NCBI GenBank assembly: GCA_963920665.1
Contig: OY987265.1
Location: forward strand, 19,225,001-19,289,000
Length of the DNA: 64,000 bases
From: Straminergon stramineum
Taxonomy: Eukaryota; Streptophyta; Bryopsida; Hypnales; Calliergonaceae
Direction: 5' to 3'
Shown here piece by piece: positions 23,787 to 34,434 of the stretch (the first letter of the stretch is position 1; each line of letters begins with the position of its first letter). The notes beneath the pieces were generated by a model that made no database searches, was not told the DNA's origin, and worked only from the letters and a program-made list of their open reading frames with translations. The position numbers and the translations under genes are program-made.

Positions 23787-24564
23787 TTAACCCCTAACTA
23801 CCCAAGCGACCATATATGGTCGATGTGAAATTTTAGGCTCGTTTTGGGATGGGCAATTAAATTCTTGTGACCGGTTTAAAAAAATCTAGGGGTAGTTTCA
23901 AGGGTTAACTACTGTAATTTTTTATTTTTCACTAAAAAAGGTAAATATTTGATTTTTGAGAGATCCTCAAAGGCATATATGTGTCTTAGTAGAAGAATGA
24001 AGCTTGCCAATTTTACTTGATTTGAGATCTCAAAAATTGTACTTATCCATTTGCTTTGAAAATGGTCCCAATGGAAAGAGTAAAGTGTTTTATGATTTTC
24101 ACCATTGAAAATTTAACATATAAATGTTGATTTAGAGTTAATTGCGATTTCTATTTATAAAAAAAATTGCATTTCAACAATTATAAGGTGGATTGTGTAA
24201 TAAGTTTGGTAGCTCTTCATTTGAACTTACGGTTTTTGGAAGTGCATTTTAGTGTGCTAACACAATTTTTAGTTGGTCCTATCACCTTCGATTCCAAAAA
24301 ATTCTAATATGCAAATTTCTGAAACATTGAGGAGAGGGGCAACAAACAAAAAATAGAAAACATACAATTGTCTTATTATAATCTCACAACTTCTATGCAA
24401 TTTTGCACTCAAAATTAATGTGCATACTAAGCAAGCTCTTTAGACATCCATACAATTAGATTTTGAAAAAATAATATTTTTTTTCATTTGTGATAACAAA
24501 AAGCCCATGCTCTTTTTTCATTATCAAAACACACTTGGAAAGGCTTGGGCATTTAGGTGGGTAA
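23787..24564. mobile_element. TTAA-type element P5 nested in P6 (778 bp)
   Basis: The left end is TTAACCCCTAACTACCCAAGC. The right end, read inward, is TTAC-CCACCTAAATGCCCAAGCC. The last four bases are GTAA on the plus strand, one change from TTAA. A 16-bp perfect palindrome CGACCATATATGGTCG (23807-23822) sits just inside the left end. The paralogue at 36048 reads straight through (ttttgatcaatgag against ttttga-TTAA-tgag here), so the insertion point and TTAA target are supported by an empty site. Confidence 0.6.
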
Positions 24565-24570
24565 TGAGAT

Positions 24571-24775
24571 CACTAGAAGAAATCAGCATTCACCTGAACA
24601 AAATTTAGGTGTCGCGAAATTTCATTTTTTGCCAAAAAATGCAGATTCTGCATTGGCCGAAATGCAGATTTCTGAAAACTGCATTGCGGCCAACGCAAAA
24701 ACTGCGTTTTCTGGCAGAAAATGAAATTTAATGTCACCTGAATTTTGTTCAGGTGAACGCTGATTTCTTCTAGTC
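24571..24775. mobile_element. CACTA-type hairpin MITE (205 bp)
   Basis: The element begins CACTAGAAGAAATCAGC and ends GCTGATTTCTTCTAGTC. It is flanked by the 3-bp direct repeat GAT (24568-24570 and 24776-24778). Its two halves are inverted repeats over nearly the whole length with few mismatches, leaving a small central loop near 24660-24690. CACTA ends and 3-bp duplications define the CACTA (En/Spm) superfamily. The last base is C rather than the expected G. The RNA would fold into a long hairpin. Confidence 0.75.
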
Positions 24776-25402
24776 GATGAATGTTATGAGGAGAGTTTTA
24801 GTTTGCGGTCACTTATGGATTCTCTACTCTAAAATAAACTTTGAAGTTCTTTATTTAACTCCATTTTCAATATTTTTTGAAAATAATAAAATCATGTGAT
24901 GGAGATTGTTTATAATTATTACAACATTACAACCATTGGGATTGGCATTCCTTCAATTCCACAACTAAATTCTTAACAATTTACTGTTTTGAATCATTCT
25001 CTACTTTTCTTTATTTACTATTTTTTTTCCTTTATGTTGTACAATTCCAAATAATCTAAAAGTTTTTAAGCATGTAGCCAACTGGACTTGAAGAATGAAT
25101 TCAAAGACTCACCACCATCGTGGAAATTTTTTCATACAAATGTGAGCTTGTGAAGTGTTGTTTCTTAGATTTTAGTTGGGCCAAAATAAGGATTTTTGTA
25201 AATTCAAATGCTAATATCTTGCAATGTGCCATGTGGAAATTTCTGAAATTTTTTCCACATCTTCTCAAACCAACTTACCACAAGATCCTGTAGTAACATT
25301 TGTCCAAAATGAGTTTTTTTTCTAAAATTTGGTACTTGTACTAGAAATGGCAGTTTCACAACGTTTCTAGTGAAAACATAGTCAAAGAATTTTAGGGGTT
25401 GG

Positions 25403-25924
25403 TAAAAATAATCCTTATAATAGATCCAACTTTTTTCAATACACAATTTGGTAGGTGATTCTCTAGGGCCCACACATCTTGTTAGGAATGAAAAAATTAG
25501 AAAATTACTTTTACTTTTAATTTGACAATAGCAACATCAAAGGGCACACTAGTAGATACTAAAATATATTGGAATATGCCAAGATGATTCTCTAAAATAC
25601 TTTATATTTATAAAAATAGTAACTATACTCTATTGTACTAATGATTCAAGGTGTACTTACCTTACACTAAATCTTGAAATTAGGTTGCCTAAATTATTAT
25701 GTTGCCTCACCCCAAGAAAGTTATTCTACAAGTCCTCAAAGTCAACAAATATTTCTACAAATATTTCCATTTGTACACATGGAGGTTTTTCAGTCCCAAT
25801 TATAGCAAGACTTAATTCAAACATAGTGCATTCTTCTATAGTAACAACAAGAATGGTGTAACTATAAGGTTTCATCTTACATGAAAAATAATATTGATAA
25901 TAGGAAAATTAACTCTTAAACATC
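25403..25924. other. AT-rich intergenic DNA with an R2 tail fragment
   Basis: About 25490-25555 carries the 3' tail of family R2 (aaaattagaaaattac, ttttaatttgacaatagcaac and gggcacactag). The rest is unassigned. Confidence 0.4.
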
Positions 25925-26100
25925 GAAGCAAATGTTTTGTGTCTAAGGGATGACAAAGAATCTCTACATGTAGGATAGAACTACAACTATTCATCCTCAA
26001 AATTTTGTGAGAAAAGGATAGGTCTTCTACAGTAGTATGACTTCCAATGAATATTTTTTATTCTTTTAAAGTAGATGATGTCACATGGTTCCAAAAGGGA
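25925..26100 (-). repeat. Dispersed family D, copy 3
   Basis: The minus strand reads gtgacatcatctacttta, then gtagaagacctatccttt, gatgaatagttgtagttc and gtcatccctta. It is a third copy of the family at 15930 and 22085, with one in-frame stop. Confidence 0.6.
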
Positions 26101-26128
26101 GGATTTCCACAATCACCAATCCGTCCTT

Positions 26129-27950
26129 TAACCCTTTAACGCTAAGATGGCCAAAAATGGCCTGCGGTTTGTGTTCTCGTTGCATTTACATAACACAAAT
26201 GGAATCAACATGAAATGTGTTGAACTATAAAGTTGGGAGCAAGAGTAAGTTGAAAATTTAGCAATTTAAAAAAAAAATCAGCAAAATTAAAGATTTTGTA
26301 CCTATGCAAAGCTTGTATTCTACCAAGAATACAATACAAGGGTTTAGACATACATTGGGGTGAGGGAGAATACTTGTCAAGAGTTGTAGAGGTTGCACGG
26401 ATGGTGACCAATGTAGCCGATGTGCAACAATTATAGCAACTCCATTACAACCCTAGTTTTCAAATACAACTTAAGTGCAAGCCTAGTCCTTGAGTCCCAA
26501 TGTTTTTTTTGAAACAAATGAAATGGGTCCAAATTTTTTTTAGATTTGCTTGGAAATATGAACTATGGGCCTAGTTTGTTGATTTTCTAATTTTAGAGTA
26601 GCATAATAACTTTCATTTATACCATGCTCTTATGCACTACAATATAATGGTACAAATATGGTGAAAATTTCAGATTTTTTGAGTCTATTCTATATTAGAC
26701 ATGAGTTTTTTTCATTTTTCTCTTCAAAATTTCACAATAATTTCAAATAATCTCAAAGTAGAATTTCAAACCTCATTTGGGGCATAGTAGAATAAATTTT
26801 CCCAAAAAACTTTGAACTTTAAAAAGTTGTGAAATCAAGCCAAATTTCATTTACAAAAATTGATTTGAGATTTCAAGACTCCAATAAAAAGTTATGGACA
26901 AATATCAAAGAGAATGGTTTAAATTGTCCCAAAAAAGGTACCTTCCAATCTCTCTTTGAAATTTGTCCATAACTTTTAGTTGGAGCGTCAAAACCTCAAA
27001 AAAAAATTTAGAGATTAAACTTAGCTTAATTACCCACTTTTTTTTAGTTCAAAGTTTTTTGAAAGAAGGTATTCTACTATACTAAAATGAGGACTAAAAT
27101 TATACTTTGAGCACAATTCCTGGGTTTTGACAATGAGAGGGCAAGCTCTCATCTTCAAATTATCCCATACCCTTTGAGGATTCATGATGGACAATTCAAT
27201 AATAAATGATGTTTCCACACTCATTTTGAAGGATGGGTTCATTTTGAAACAATGCATATGAAGTTGATGGGGACTTCAATTGAGACTTGCTATGACATAA
27301 TCTTATAGCATGTCAAGGTGTTTTGAAGTCCTTGAAGTAGAAGTTGCATTTCTAATGTATAGGGGAATGCCTTGGTTGAGTATTGCTACGACAAACCTTG
27401 TAGCATCACAAGATGTTTTGAAGCATTACTCTAGTATCATACCTTTTTACATTTGGATGATATGCATGTCAATGCTTTCACTTACCTATACATGTGTCCC
27501 TATAAAATATTAATTCACGCAAACTATAGAAAATGTGAGAATTTTCAAAAACATTTGTTGCTGAAATTAGTCTTGTAGTTAATGTTTGAAAAGTTTTTTA
27601 ATTGATATTTTTTATTTCTAATTCTAGGATGGGGAAGAAATCTAGGTCCTGGGTGAAGAAGAATAAAGCAAAAAGGTGGAAGGATGTTGGGATTGAAGAT
27701 CCCAACAAACATGAATGTTTGTTTTGCAAATGTATCATACCCTACTTCTAATGGTACACATATGCCTTTGAGGACCTCTTGCAAATTAAATATTTACCCT
27801 TTTTTAGTGAAAAAAAAAGGTTTTAATAGTAAACCTTCAAAATTGCCTATAATATTTTTTGAAATAGTCAAGGGTGTTTTATTGCCTAGACAATGTCAAG
27901 CCTGAAATTTTAGAGTGACCATGTATAGTTGATTGGGCAATTAGGGATAA
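26129..27950. mobile_element. Diverged TTAA-type element P7 (about 1.8 kb), possible
   Basis: The left end is TTAACCCTTTAACGC followed by a GGCCAAAAATGGCC palindrome. The right end (about 27905-27950), read inward, is TTATCCCTAATTGCCCAATC followed by a gaccat-type block resembling the left end of P5. The two ends are not perfect partners, so they may belong to different copies. The interior holds a 360-bp inverted repeat (26752-27111), two degenerate ~108-bp direct repeats (27276-27490) and a 40-codon lysine-rich frame at 27629-27751. Confidence 0.3.
26752..27111. repeat. Long imperfect inverted repeat (~175-bp arms)
   Basis: The sequence from ctcaaagta at 26752 through cctcatttggggcatagtag and gttatggacaaat reappears as its reverse complement ending at 27111. 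Pairs include aaaaaactttgaact and its complement near 27050. A loop of about 40 bases lies at 26920-26955. A transcript would form a long dsRNA hairpin. Confidence 0.65.
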
Positions 27951-28785
27951 ATAGAAATATTCATTTGGCATTGGAAATTCTATGCCTAAATAAGATTTTG
28001 TATTTCAAAGTTTATCTCTAAATCTCAAAACTAACACTCAAACCCTACAATTGACATTTGAATTGTGAATAGCCCTTAGCTTGATGAATAATGACTAGAG
28101 GCCATCAATTTTGTGACAATGGCCTTTTTCCATGTACACCTGACTTGTTCTCTAGGGTTGTATCTCACTACCCAATAATACAGATTTACTCCATGGTATA
28201 TGAACAACTTATTTTAGAACCACCCTACACTTCCCAATTTATCATGTTCAACATTTTTTTTCACTCGGTGTTTTGACATTTGGAAAATTTACTTAACTAC
28301 AATACGTATGATAGGAAATTTTTTGGCCTTCAATATAGTCTATAATTGTGGACCTAAAGCCTACTGTATTCTCCTTTCATAAAAAATACGTGAAGTAGAT
28401 GATGAGTCTCTCCAAACCCTCAAGTGTTAAGGTTTTTAGGGTGAAACACATGTTAGGAGGCAAGGATTGAAACTATTTGCAATTAGTTGATTGTAAGGGG
28501 TTTGATTGGTAGGGGGTTCGGAAAAGGATGGGTGGTGTTTAGGTCGGAAGGGGGGGTTTTGAAGGGTTTTTTTCGGAAAGAGGGGTTCAAGGATTTGGTA
28601 GGGTAGGGGTCCGAGTGGTTGGACCCTTCTGAATTTATTAATTTATATTTAATTTATATTATTAATTTATATTTTTTTGGATAAATAAAAAAACTGAAAC
28701 TAAAAATTGAAAAATAGAAATTAAATTTTTTTGTTAGTTTGTTTGCATATCAAGTCACAAGTTGGAGTCTTGTAAAATAGGTTAG
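27951..28785. other. AT-rich intergenic DNA with a purine-rich G-rich tract
   Basis: No gene is seen. From about 28495 to 28625 the plus strand is G-rich with runs of four to seven guanines (ggaagggggggtttt and similar). This is the only composition break in the stretch. Confidence 0.4.
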
Positions 28786-29100
28786 GCTTGGATGGGTTAG
28801 ACTTACATAGCATAACTTACACAATAGACTTATATAGTATAGACTTATGTACATTAGACTAGGTTAGGTTTGCTTAGGTTAGATTAAGATAGCTTAGAAA
28901 TACACAATAGACTTATGTAACATAAACTATATTATGTTATGTAAATTAGACTAGGTTAGTCTAGGTTAGATTTACATAGCTTAGACTTACACAATAGACG
29001 TATATAGCATAGACTTACACAATAGACATATATAGCATAGACTTACACATCTTAGACATATTAAATTGTCTAGACTAGGTGAGATTTTTTGCAATAAATC
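28786..29100 (+). repeat. Degenerate tandem repeat (agacttacacaatag units)
   Basis: A 25-35 base unit combining agacttacacaata and gacttatatagcat is repeated about eight times, with ggttaggtt variants at the edges. It has no coding potential. Confidence 0.65.
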
Positions 29101-29943
29101 CAAAAAAGATTTTGATTTTGGAGATGTTAGTTTACTAAGTTAAGTGCATGGATTTTGTTTCCTAGCACTCCAAACATGTAGTGTAGTGTGAAGGAGAATA
29201 TTGTGTAGTGTGAATGCAGTTGTAGATAGGATTTGGACTTTCAAAAATCAAAGACAATGAGGAGTCAATGTCATAGTCTTTGTCCAAAGGACAAAGCCAA
29301 TAAATATTGATATAGTGTTGGATGTCAAGAAATTAGTATGGGGCAATCTAAGAGGATCCCCACGGTTGGTGCATGAAAGAGGTACAAAAATGAGTTGTTT
29401 GATGTGCTTAGGAGATGCAGCCGGCCCGCGTGGTAGTAGTGTGCCCCACTACTAAACAACGAATGCAACATGCAAAGAAGGACAGGCACTTTGCCTAAGA
29501 AAATTCAACTTATTTTTCTTTACATTTTAACCTTTACAAAATTTAATTTTTGATTTTTTGAAGATTGCCTTCCAAGTCATTTGATTTGGATTGTTAAATG
29601 TCAACAATCTCACAATTCTTCAGAGGAGATGTTGTCTTAGAGTGGACTTCGAGATAACAAGGCAAGTTCACTATATTCACATCAAGGCTTTTTTTTGGCT
29701 TTTTGGTGCTAGATTGCACTAGAAAAAATAACCTAGCTAAAAAATGCCAAAAAAAATGTCAAAAAACTTGGATGAAATTGCCAAACAACTTTGAATTAAA
29801 AAAAATCTTAGATGAAATTGCCAAATTGTGGATGAAAAACATAGTATACATCCAATATGCAAATGAATGTTGTAATTTGGGGCACTACTGTAACATTTAA
29901 TATTGCCACTTTGGCACTTCATGAAAAATGAAAAAAAAAGCCC
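29101..29943. other. AT-rich intergenic DNA, no gene supported
   Basis: The overlapping plus and minus open frames at 29703-29900 and 29737-30024 are lysine/asparagine-rich or low complexity and lack any motif. A direct repeat of gatgaaattgcca (29771 and 29811) lies within them. Confidence 0.35.
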
Positions 29944-29945
29944 TA

Positions 29946-30075
29946 ATTCACATGGGATGATAGGAGGTTCATCAACCCATGTGGGATATATGAGAGCATG
30001 AATTAGTACCCCCACTAAATTCATGCTCTCATATATCCCACATGGGTTGACGAACCTCCTATCATCCCATGTGAA
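29946..30075. mobile_element. Near-perfect 130-bp hairpin (TA-flanked MITE or hairpin RNA locus)
   Basis: The left arm 29947-30005 and the right arm 30018-30075 are reverse complements over about 58 bp with one mismatch, around a 12-13 base loop. TA occurs immediately outside both ends (29944-29945 and 30076-30077), as expected for a Tc1/mariner-type MITE. The near-identity of the arms implies recent origin or selection. A small-RNA precursor is the alternative. Confidence 0.7.
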
Positions 30076-30077
30076 TA

Positions 30078-31588
30078 TAGTGAGTTTTACCTCTCTCCTC
30101 TAAAAATTCATATCAACATGGACGTCCATTTCTTAAGATTGCTACTTGTGTACTTGGAAATGATACCTTACCGTAGAAGTAATAATCATGAGCTTTCCAT
30201 ATGGTAAATGAAATAGAAATACTAATTGGAGTTTCTTGAGGGCCAACTAGGGTCTATACCTCAAAATTGGGGTTAAAAAGTTGGTCAAACTCAATACCGA
30301 GCCACTCGTGAGACTCAGAAGTTGGCAGTGCACTCACCAAAATTGGCCATGGCCGGCCTTTTTGGGGTCCTCCTAGCGTCGGTAGAACATCCCCATGACA
30401 GGGTAACAAGGGACCCATACACAGGCAATGGACATGCTCGGGTTGGGATACTGTTGCATGATAGATGCACCAAGCAAGAAAACATGGTTGGCCATGCCAA
30501 GTTTTGAAGATGGCATTGGGAATTGGTGTGTCTTATGCATGCTGCACTAAGCAGTGAGTTGTTTATTTTTGGCCTGGTCTTTGAGATACATTCTTCTAGC
30601 TGGTTGTTGGAAGGGCTGAAAATAATATAAAACTACAGTCACATTTACTTCGCTTCAGTCAAAGAATGCTCAAAAGAAAATATTGTGTGTTTGGCGCTCC
30701 TTTCTGGCACGTCTGTTGTAGGGCCGGGGGAGCAGTGAGGCCATAGACTTCAAAACCGCACTCTAGACCTCCACTTGGTGCCCTTGTCTTGTGTGCCTAC
30801 TGTGGGAATGCTCTTAACTTAGCGGGTCTGCTATGGGGCAATGGTTTCGGCTGGTCATGGCCAGTCACCGAGTCTGCGTCACTCACTGAGCTGCCGTGGG
30901 GTTGCTCTAATTTCACTATTTTAGCGTAGAGCCCCAAAGCACGATCATAGACTCATCAACGCACCTTTCTTCCACCCACACGGATGCGGTGGCAGGACCA
31001 CAGGGATGAGGTGTCGGTCACGGAAATAGGGTCGAGAATCCCCGTGGGGCGCCACGTCGTCGAAGCTTCCTTGACCCGGCCCGGACGTCGAAAACGAGGC
31101 GACCTAGCAACAGCTTTCAAACCGGCCTCCCCTGCACCCGCCCCAGGCATGCCTCCTTCCCTCCCTCCCTTCTCCTCCACTGGAAAACCGTTTCCGGTGC
31201 CCTCAATGCTTTGCGTTCATGCAGTTCCACGCTGATCTGATCTGATCTACAGCAGCTTCTTCAGGTCTGTGGGGATCCCAATTTCCGCCTTCCAACTATG
31301 GGCACCCACATTCCGCTCCAGCCGACCGAAGTTCGGGCTCCTCATCAATCTTCTTTTCGGAGGTCCACAGATGGAGGTGGTGGTAATAAGTGAACCACCC
31401 GCTCCGCTTCTCCCCGCTCCTCGGGTTCTCCGCCTGCGAATATGCTGGATCTGAGTTTTGGGGGGATGATTGGGCGTTAGAGGAGGAGGCGCAGTTTGGG
31501 ATTTGAAATTTCTGGAAGAGGAGGGTTTGGGGGCGGAATTCGAATTCGAATTCGAATTCGAATTTGAATCTGAATCTGAAGTGGACGA
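30078..31588 (+). promoter_or_regulatory. Upstream region and likely 5' leader of the LPAT gene
   Basis: Composition shifts from AT-rich to balanced at about 30290 and becomes GC-rich from about 30980. This marks the promoter and untranslated leader of the gene starting at 31589. A (GATCT)-type repeat lies at 31233-31248. A hexanucleotide repeat of four GAATTC units and three variants spans 31536-31577, ending 11 bases before the start codon. No TATA box or transcription start can be fixed. Short open frames on both strands are not supported as genes. Confidence 0.45.
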
Positions 31589-33803
31589 ATGGCGACGGCG
31601 GTGGCGGCGACAACGACGACGACGGCCAGGCCGGACGTTGGCGTTGTGAATGGTTCCAAGAATTCTGACCTAGTGGTGAACGGTGGTAGTGGCGATGGCG
31701 GAAAGAAACAGGGTTTTTGCCTGCCCACTGTCTATGCTGCGCAGGTGAGAGAGAAGAAGGATAGAGGCAGAGTTTTCTTTGGTATTGAGTTTTTTTAGTT
31801 TGAATTGATTTTGGATTTGGGTTTGGATCCCCGAATGTCTTGCTTGGAATGGAATGGATGCAGTGGAGATTTTGGATGTGCCAGAGGTTGGTACTGTAGT
31901 GACGGGCGGAGGGATCATTGCAAGTTACGGATTGAGTTTGATTGAATTAATTAGGGGTTGTTGTTTTTGGGTGTCGTTTGTGGTTGGTTGTAGGGCGATA
32001 AGTTGCATCTGCATCGGCCTCTGACCTTCTTTCGGAGGGTGCGGGGTTTAGCGTGTTTGGCGTGTTTGGTGTTGACGTCGTTCGTGCTGCTCATGTTTCT
32101 AGCGCCGTTCGTGTATTTCCTCCCTCGCTTCTTTAGTGTCCATTACAGTCGCGCTGGGACGTCCTTCTTCTCGGGAAGCTGGCTGTCTCTGTGGCCGTAC
32201 TTATTCGAGGAGGTGAACGAGACAAAGGTATTATTGGTGAAAGTTCCACTACTCGGTGTCATGTTTGGCCTTTCTTGTTTTGATTGTTTTCAGATCTGGA
32301 GTATTGGAGAATAATGATTTCACAGATTGCGTCAGTTTTTTTGGAATGAGGGCAATGAATGGGAAACTGAGAATATCAATAATAGCAGATTCGTAGGTTT
32401 GCCGTTTTGGTCTGTCTCACCTCACAGAGATTGTTGTTGTGAAGGTGATTTTTGCAGGTGATTTAGTACCTAGCGAGGATCGTGTGATGCTAATGTGCAA
32501 CCACCGGACTGAGGTGGACTGGATGTACATATGGAACTTAGCAATTCGGAAAGGCAAACTAGGATACTGCAAGTATGCGGTGAAGAGCTCTGTGAAAAAC
32601 TTGCCCTTATTTGGTTGGGCGTTTTATGTTTTTGAGTTTCTTATGCTCGACAGAAAGTGGGAAGTGGATGAACAGAATATCCAGTCTTACCTTGAGAGTT
32701 TTCAGGACAGAAGAGACCCCCTTTGGCTCGTTATATTTCCAGAAGGCACGGATTTCTCGTAAGCGTTCTCACCATCGTCTGCTCCTGTCAGTTGGAATCT
32801 TCATCATCTTTATCTGCAGTTGTTGGGCCTTTACTTATCCCCAATCATTTTCTGTGTATGTCTTCTGAAGATCAGTACTTGAACTCTTTGACAGTGAAGA
32901 GAAAAGAGACAAAGCAAATGAATATGCCAAAAGAGAATTTGGCTACCCGGAGCTTGTCAATGTGCTTCAACCTCGCACTCGTGGCTGTGTTACTTGCATC
33001 TCTCATCTGCGCGGCTCTCTTGATGCAGGTAGATACAGTGCATAACTTTTCAAAATATCACTAGTGCATTAGATTTATGCTGGAGTAATGTAAATGTAGT
33101 GCCTAATAGTTCACAAAGCAAATAACCTTAAGCCAATGTGAGATTAACGTTTGTCCAATGCCATTTTTTTTTAAGTCAATAAAGCAACATTGAAGTAATT
33201 TATCGTCATTTGGGTTGGTTAAATGATCAATTAATAGCGATTAAGTTGATTTTAAATTTAAAGTTAAGTTACCATGAATTGATCTGGAGGAATTTTGGGT
33301 ATTGCATTTGTCCTGGACAAGAATTTAGGTGTGCGTTACTCATCAAGCTTTTTTTCGTTATGGTTGCAGTTTACGACCTCACTATAGGGTACAAGGAACG
33401 GTGTCCCTTATTCATCAACAATTTATACGGAACAGATCCATCAGAAGTGCACATGCACATTCGTCGAATACCTATTTCTGAGATTCCAGAGTCAGAAGAC
33501 GGTATGACGAAGTGGCTGTTTGACTTGTTTCATCAGAAGGATCAGATTTTAGCCTCATTCAGTGAAACAGGTTCTTTCCCTAACAGTGGAATCAGAGAGA
33601 AGCCACTGAACGTTGCGAAGGGTGTTATCAATTTCCTCCTGCAGGTGATCTCTAGTTTTTGGATGTGGTGGTGGTTGTACAACTCGCTATGGATGAAAGT
33701 GTACGTGTCTGTCGCCAGCATAGGACTGAGTTTGAGTACTTATTTTTCTTGGAGACCGACACCATTTTACTCCCGTCTTCGTAGCAAAAGGAAAAAGCTG
33801 TAA
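31589..33803 (+). CDS. LPAT: 1-acyl-sn-glycerol-3-phosphate acyltransferase (LPAT4/5-like)
   Basis: The product transfers an acyl group to lysophosphatidic acid to give phosphatidic acid, in the endoplasmic reticulum glycerolipid pathway. Exons are 31589-31744, 31994-32227, 32445-32758, 32895-33028 and 33370-33803; all introns are GT-AG and the joined frame gives 423 aa. The N-terminus (1-52) is Thr/Ala/Gly-rich and variable. A hydrophobic segment lies at about 71-95. The catalytic NHRTEVD box (H-x4-D, His150/Asp155) opens exon 3, and the FPEGTD substrate box is at 228-233. A second hydrophobic region lies at about 368-405, before a basic C-terminus. The order of blocks matches plant LPAT4/LPAT5 rather than the plastid or LPAT2 type. 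Arabidopsis members are somewhat shorter, and the extra length is mainly N-terminal. The exon 3 acceptor at 32444 was chosen because the next AG (32457) would bring an immediate stop. Confidence 0.92.
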
Positions 33804-34302
33804 AATGAATGCAAAACTTGACCTCAGGATGCCATTTGGTGCTCTGGGTTCATATATCACTACTTCTTTGTGTATGTTGTCTGTTCCGAGTCTCGTAGCA
33901 AAGCTACAATGTGTGTCGGGTGGACTGGAGAGTATGACAACCGTATCCTGAAAGGATGGGACCTATCTTTGCGATAGTCAGATAGGTACTGATCCAATAT
34001 TTGGATGAATATTGGATGAATAGGTGTATTATTCATTTTTATATGAACAGTGAAAGTCATAATTATGACCCATAATTTCATATTTAGTGATCCGACAGTC
34101 ATTGTGCATCTTGAATTCAAGTATTTTGATTTTGAAAGGAGTTGCAATATATTTGAATTCAAGACTTTTGAATTCAAGATTGTTAGGAAGAATGTTCAGT
34201 TTTACAAGATGATCTCTCATGGTACTTATCCTTGGGAATTTTGTAGAATTTTGAGCAATGTTGGTTTCTTTGATGAATAGCTATTTTGTATAGTTGATTG
34301 TT
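33804..34302 (+). other. 3' flank of LPAT and AT-rich DNA
   Basis: This is the probable 3' untranslated region and downstream DNA. A small internal repeat (gaattcaag/ttgaattc) occurs near 34110-34180. No gene is seen. Confidence 0.4.
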
Positions 34303-34434
34303 GTTGTCAAGCAATGTGACAAAGAAACCACCATTGTGTGATATGGTCTCTTGTCATTAGAGCTTAAGACTACAAAATTTATTGCAACATTGGTAGAATA
34401 ATGGTCTCTCACAATTAGAGCCAACAATTAGAGA
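34303..34434 (+). repeat. ~130-bp direct repeat, left copy flanking P4
   Basis: The segment from caatgtgacaaagaaacc to gagccaacaattag recurs at 35079-35207 with few changes. The two copies lie immediately on either side of the TTAA element at 34435-35078. Confidence 0.75.

Larger units (their letters stand above)
23473..25402 (+). mobile_element. TTAA-type element P6, interrupted by two nested elements
   Basis: The left end is TTAACCCCTAAAGGACCAAG. The right end (about 25391-25402) is the decayed tttaggggttgg. Outside the two inserts the copy aligns along its length with the intact element at 36048-37009. The shared right half includes ctctactctaaaataaactttg, ccattgggattggc and tgtactagaaatg blocks. 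Removing 23787-24560 and 24571-24775 leaves about 950 bp, the family size. No transposase is visible. Confidence 0.6.

Noticed and set aside
30322..30507. Overlapping 61-codon frames on both strands near 30.3-30.5 kb
   Set aside because: They have no domain and no conserved motif; the more balanced composition is better explained by the upstream region of LPAT.
32611..33064. Two alternative plus-strand frames in the LPAT gene
   Set aside because: They are read-throughs of LPAT exons and intron in the wrong frames; the spliced frame carries all acyltransferase motifs.
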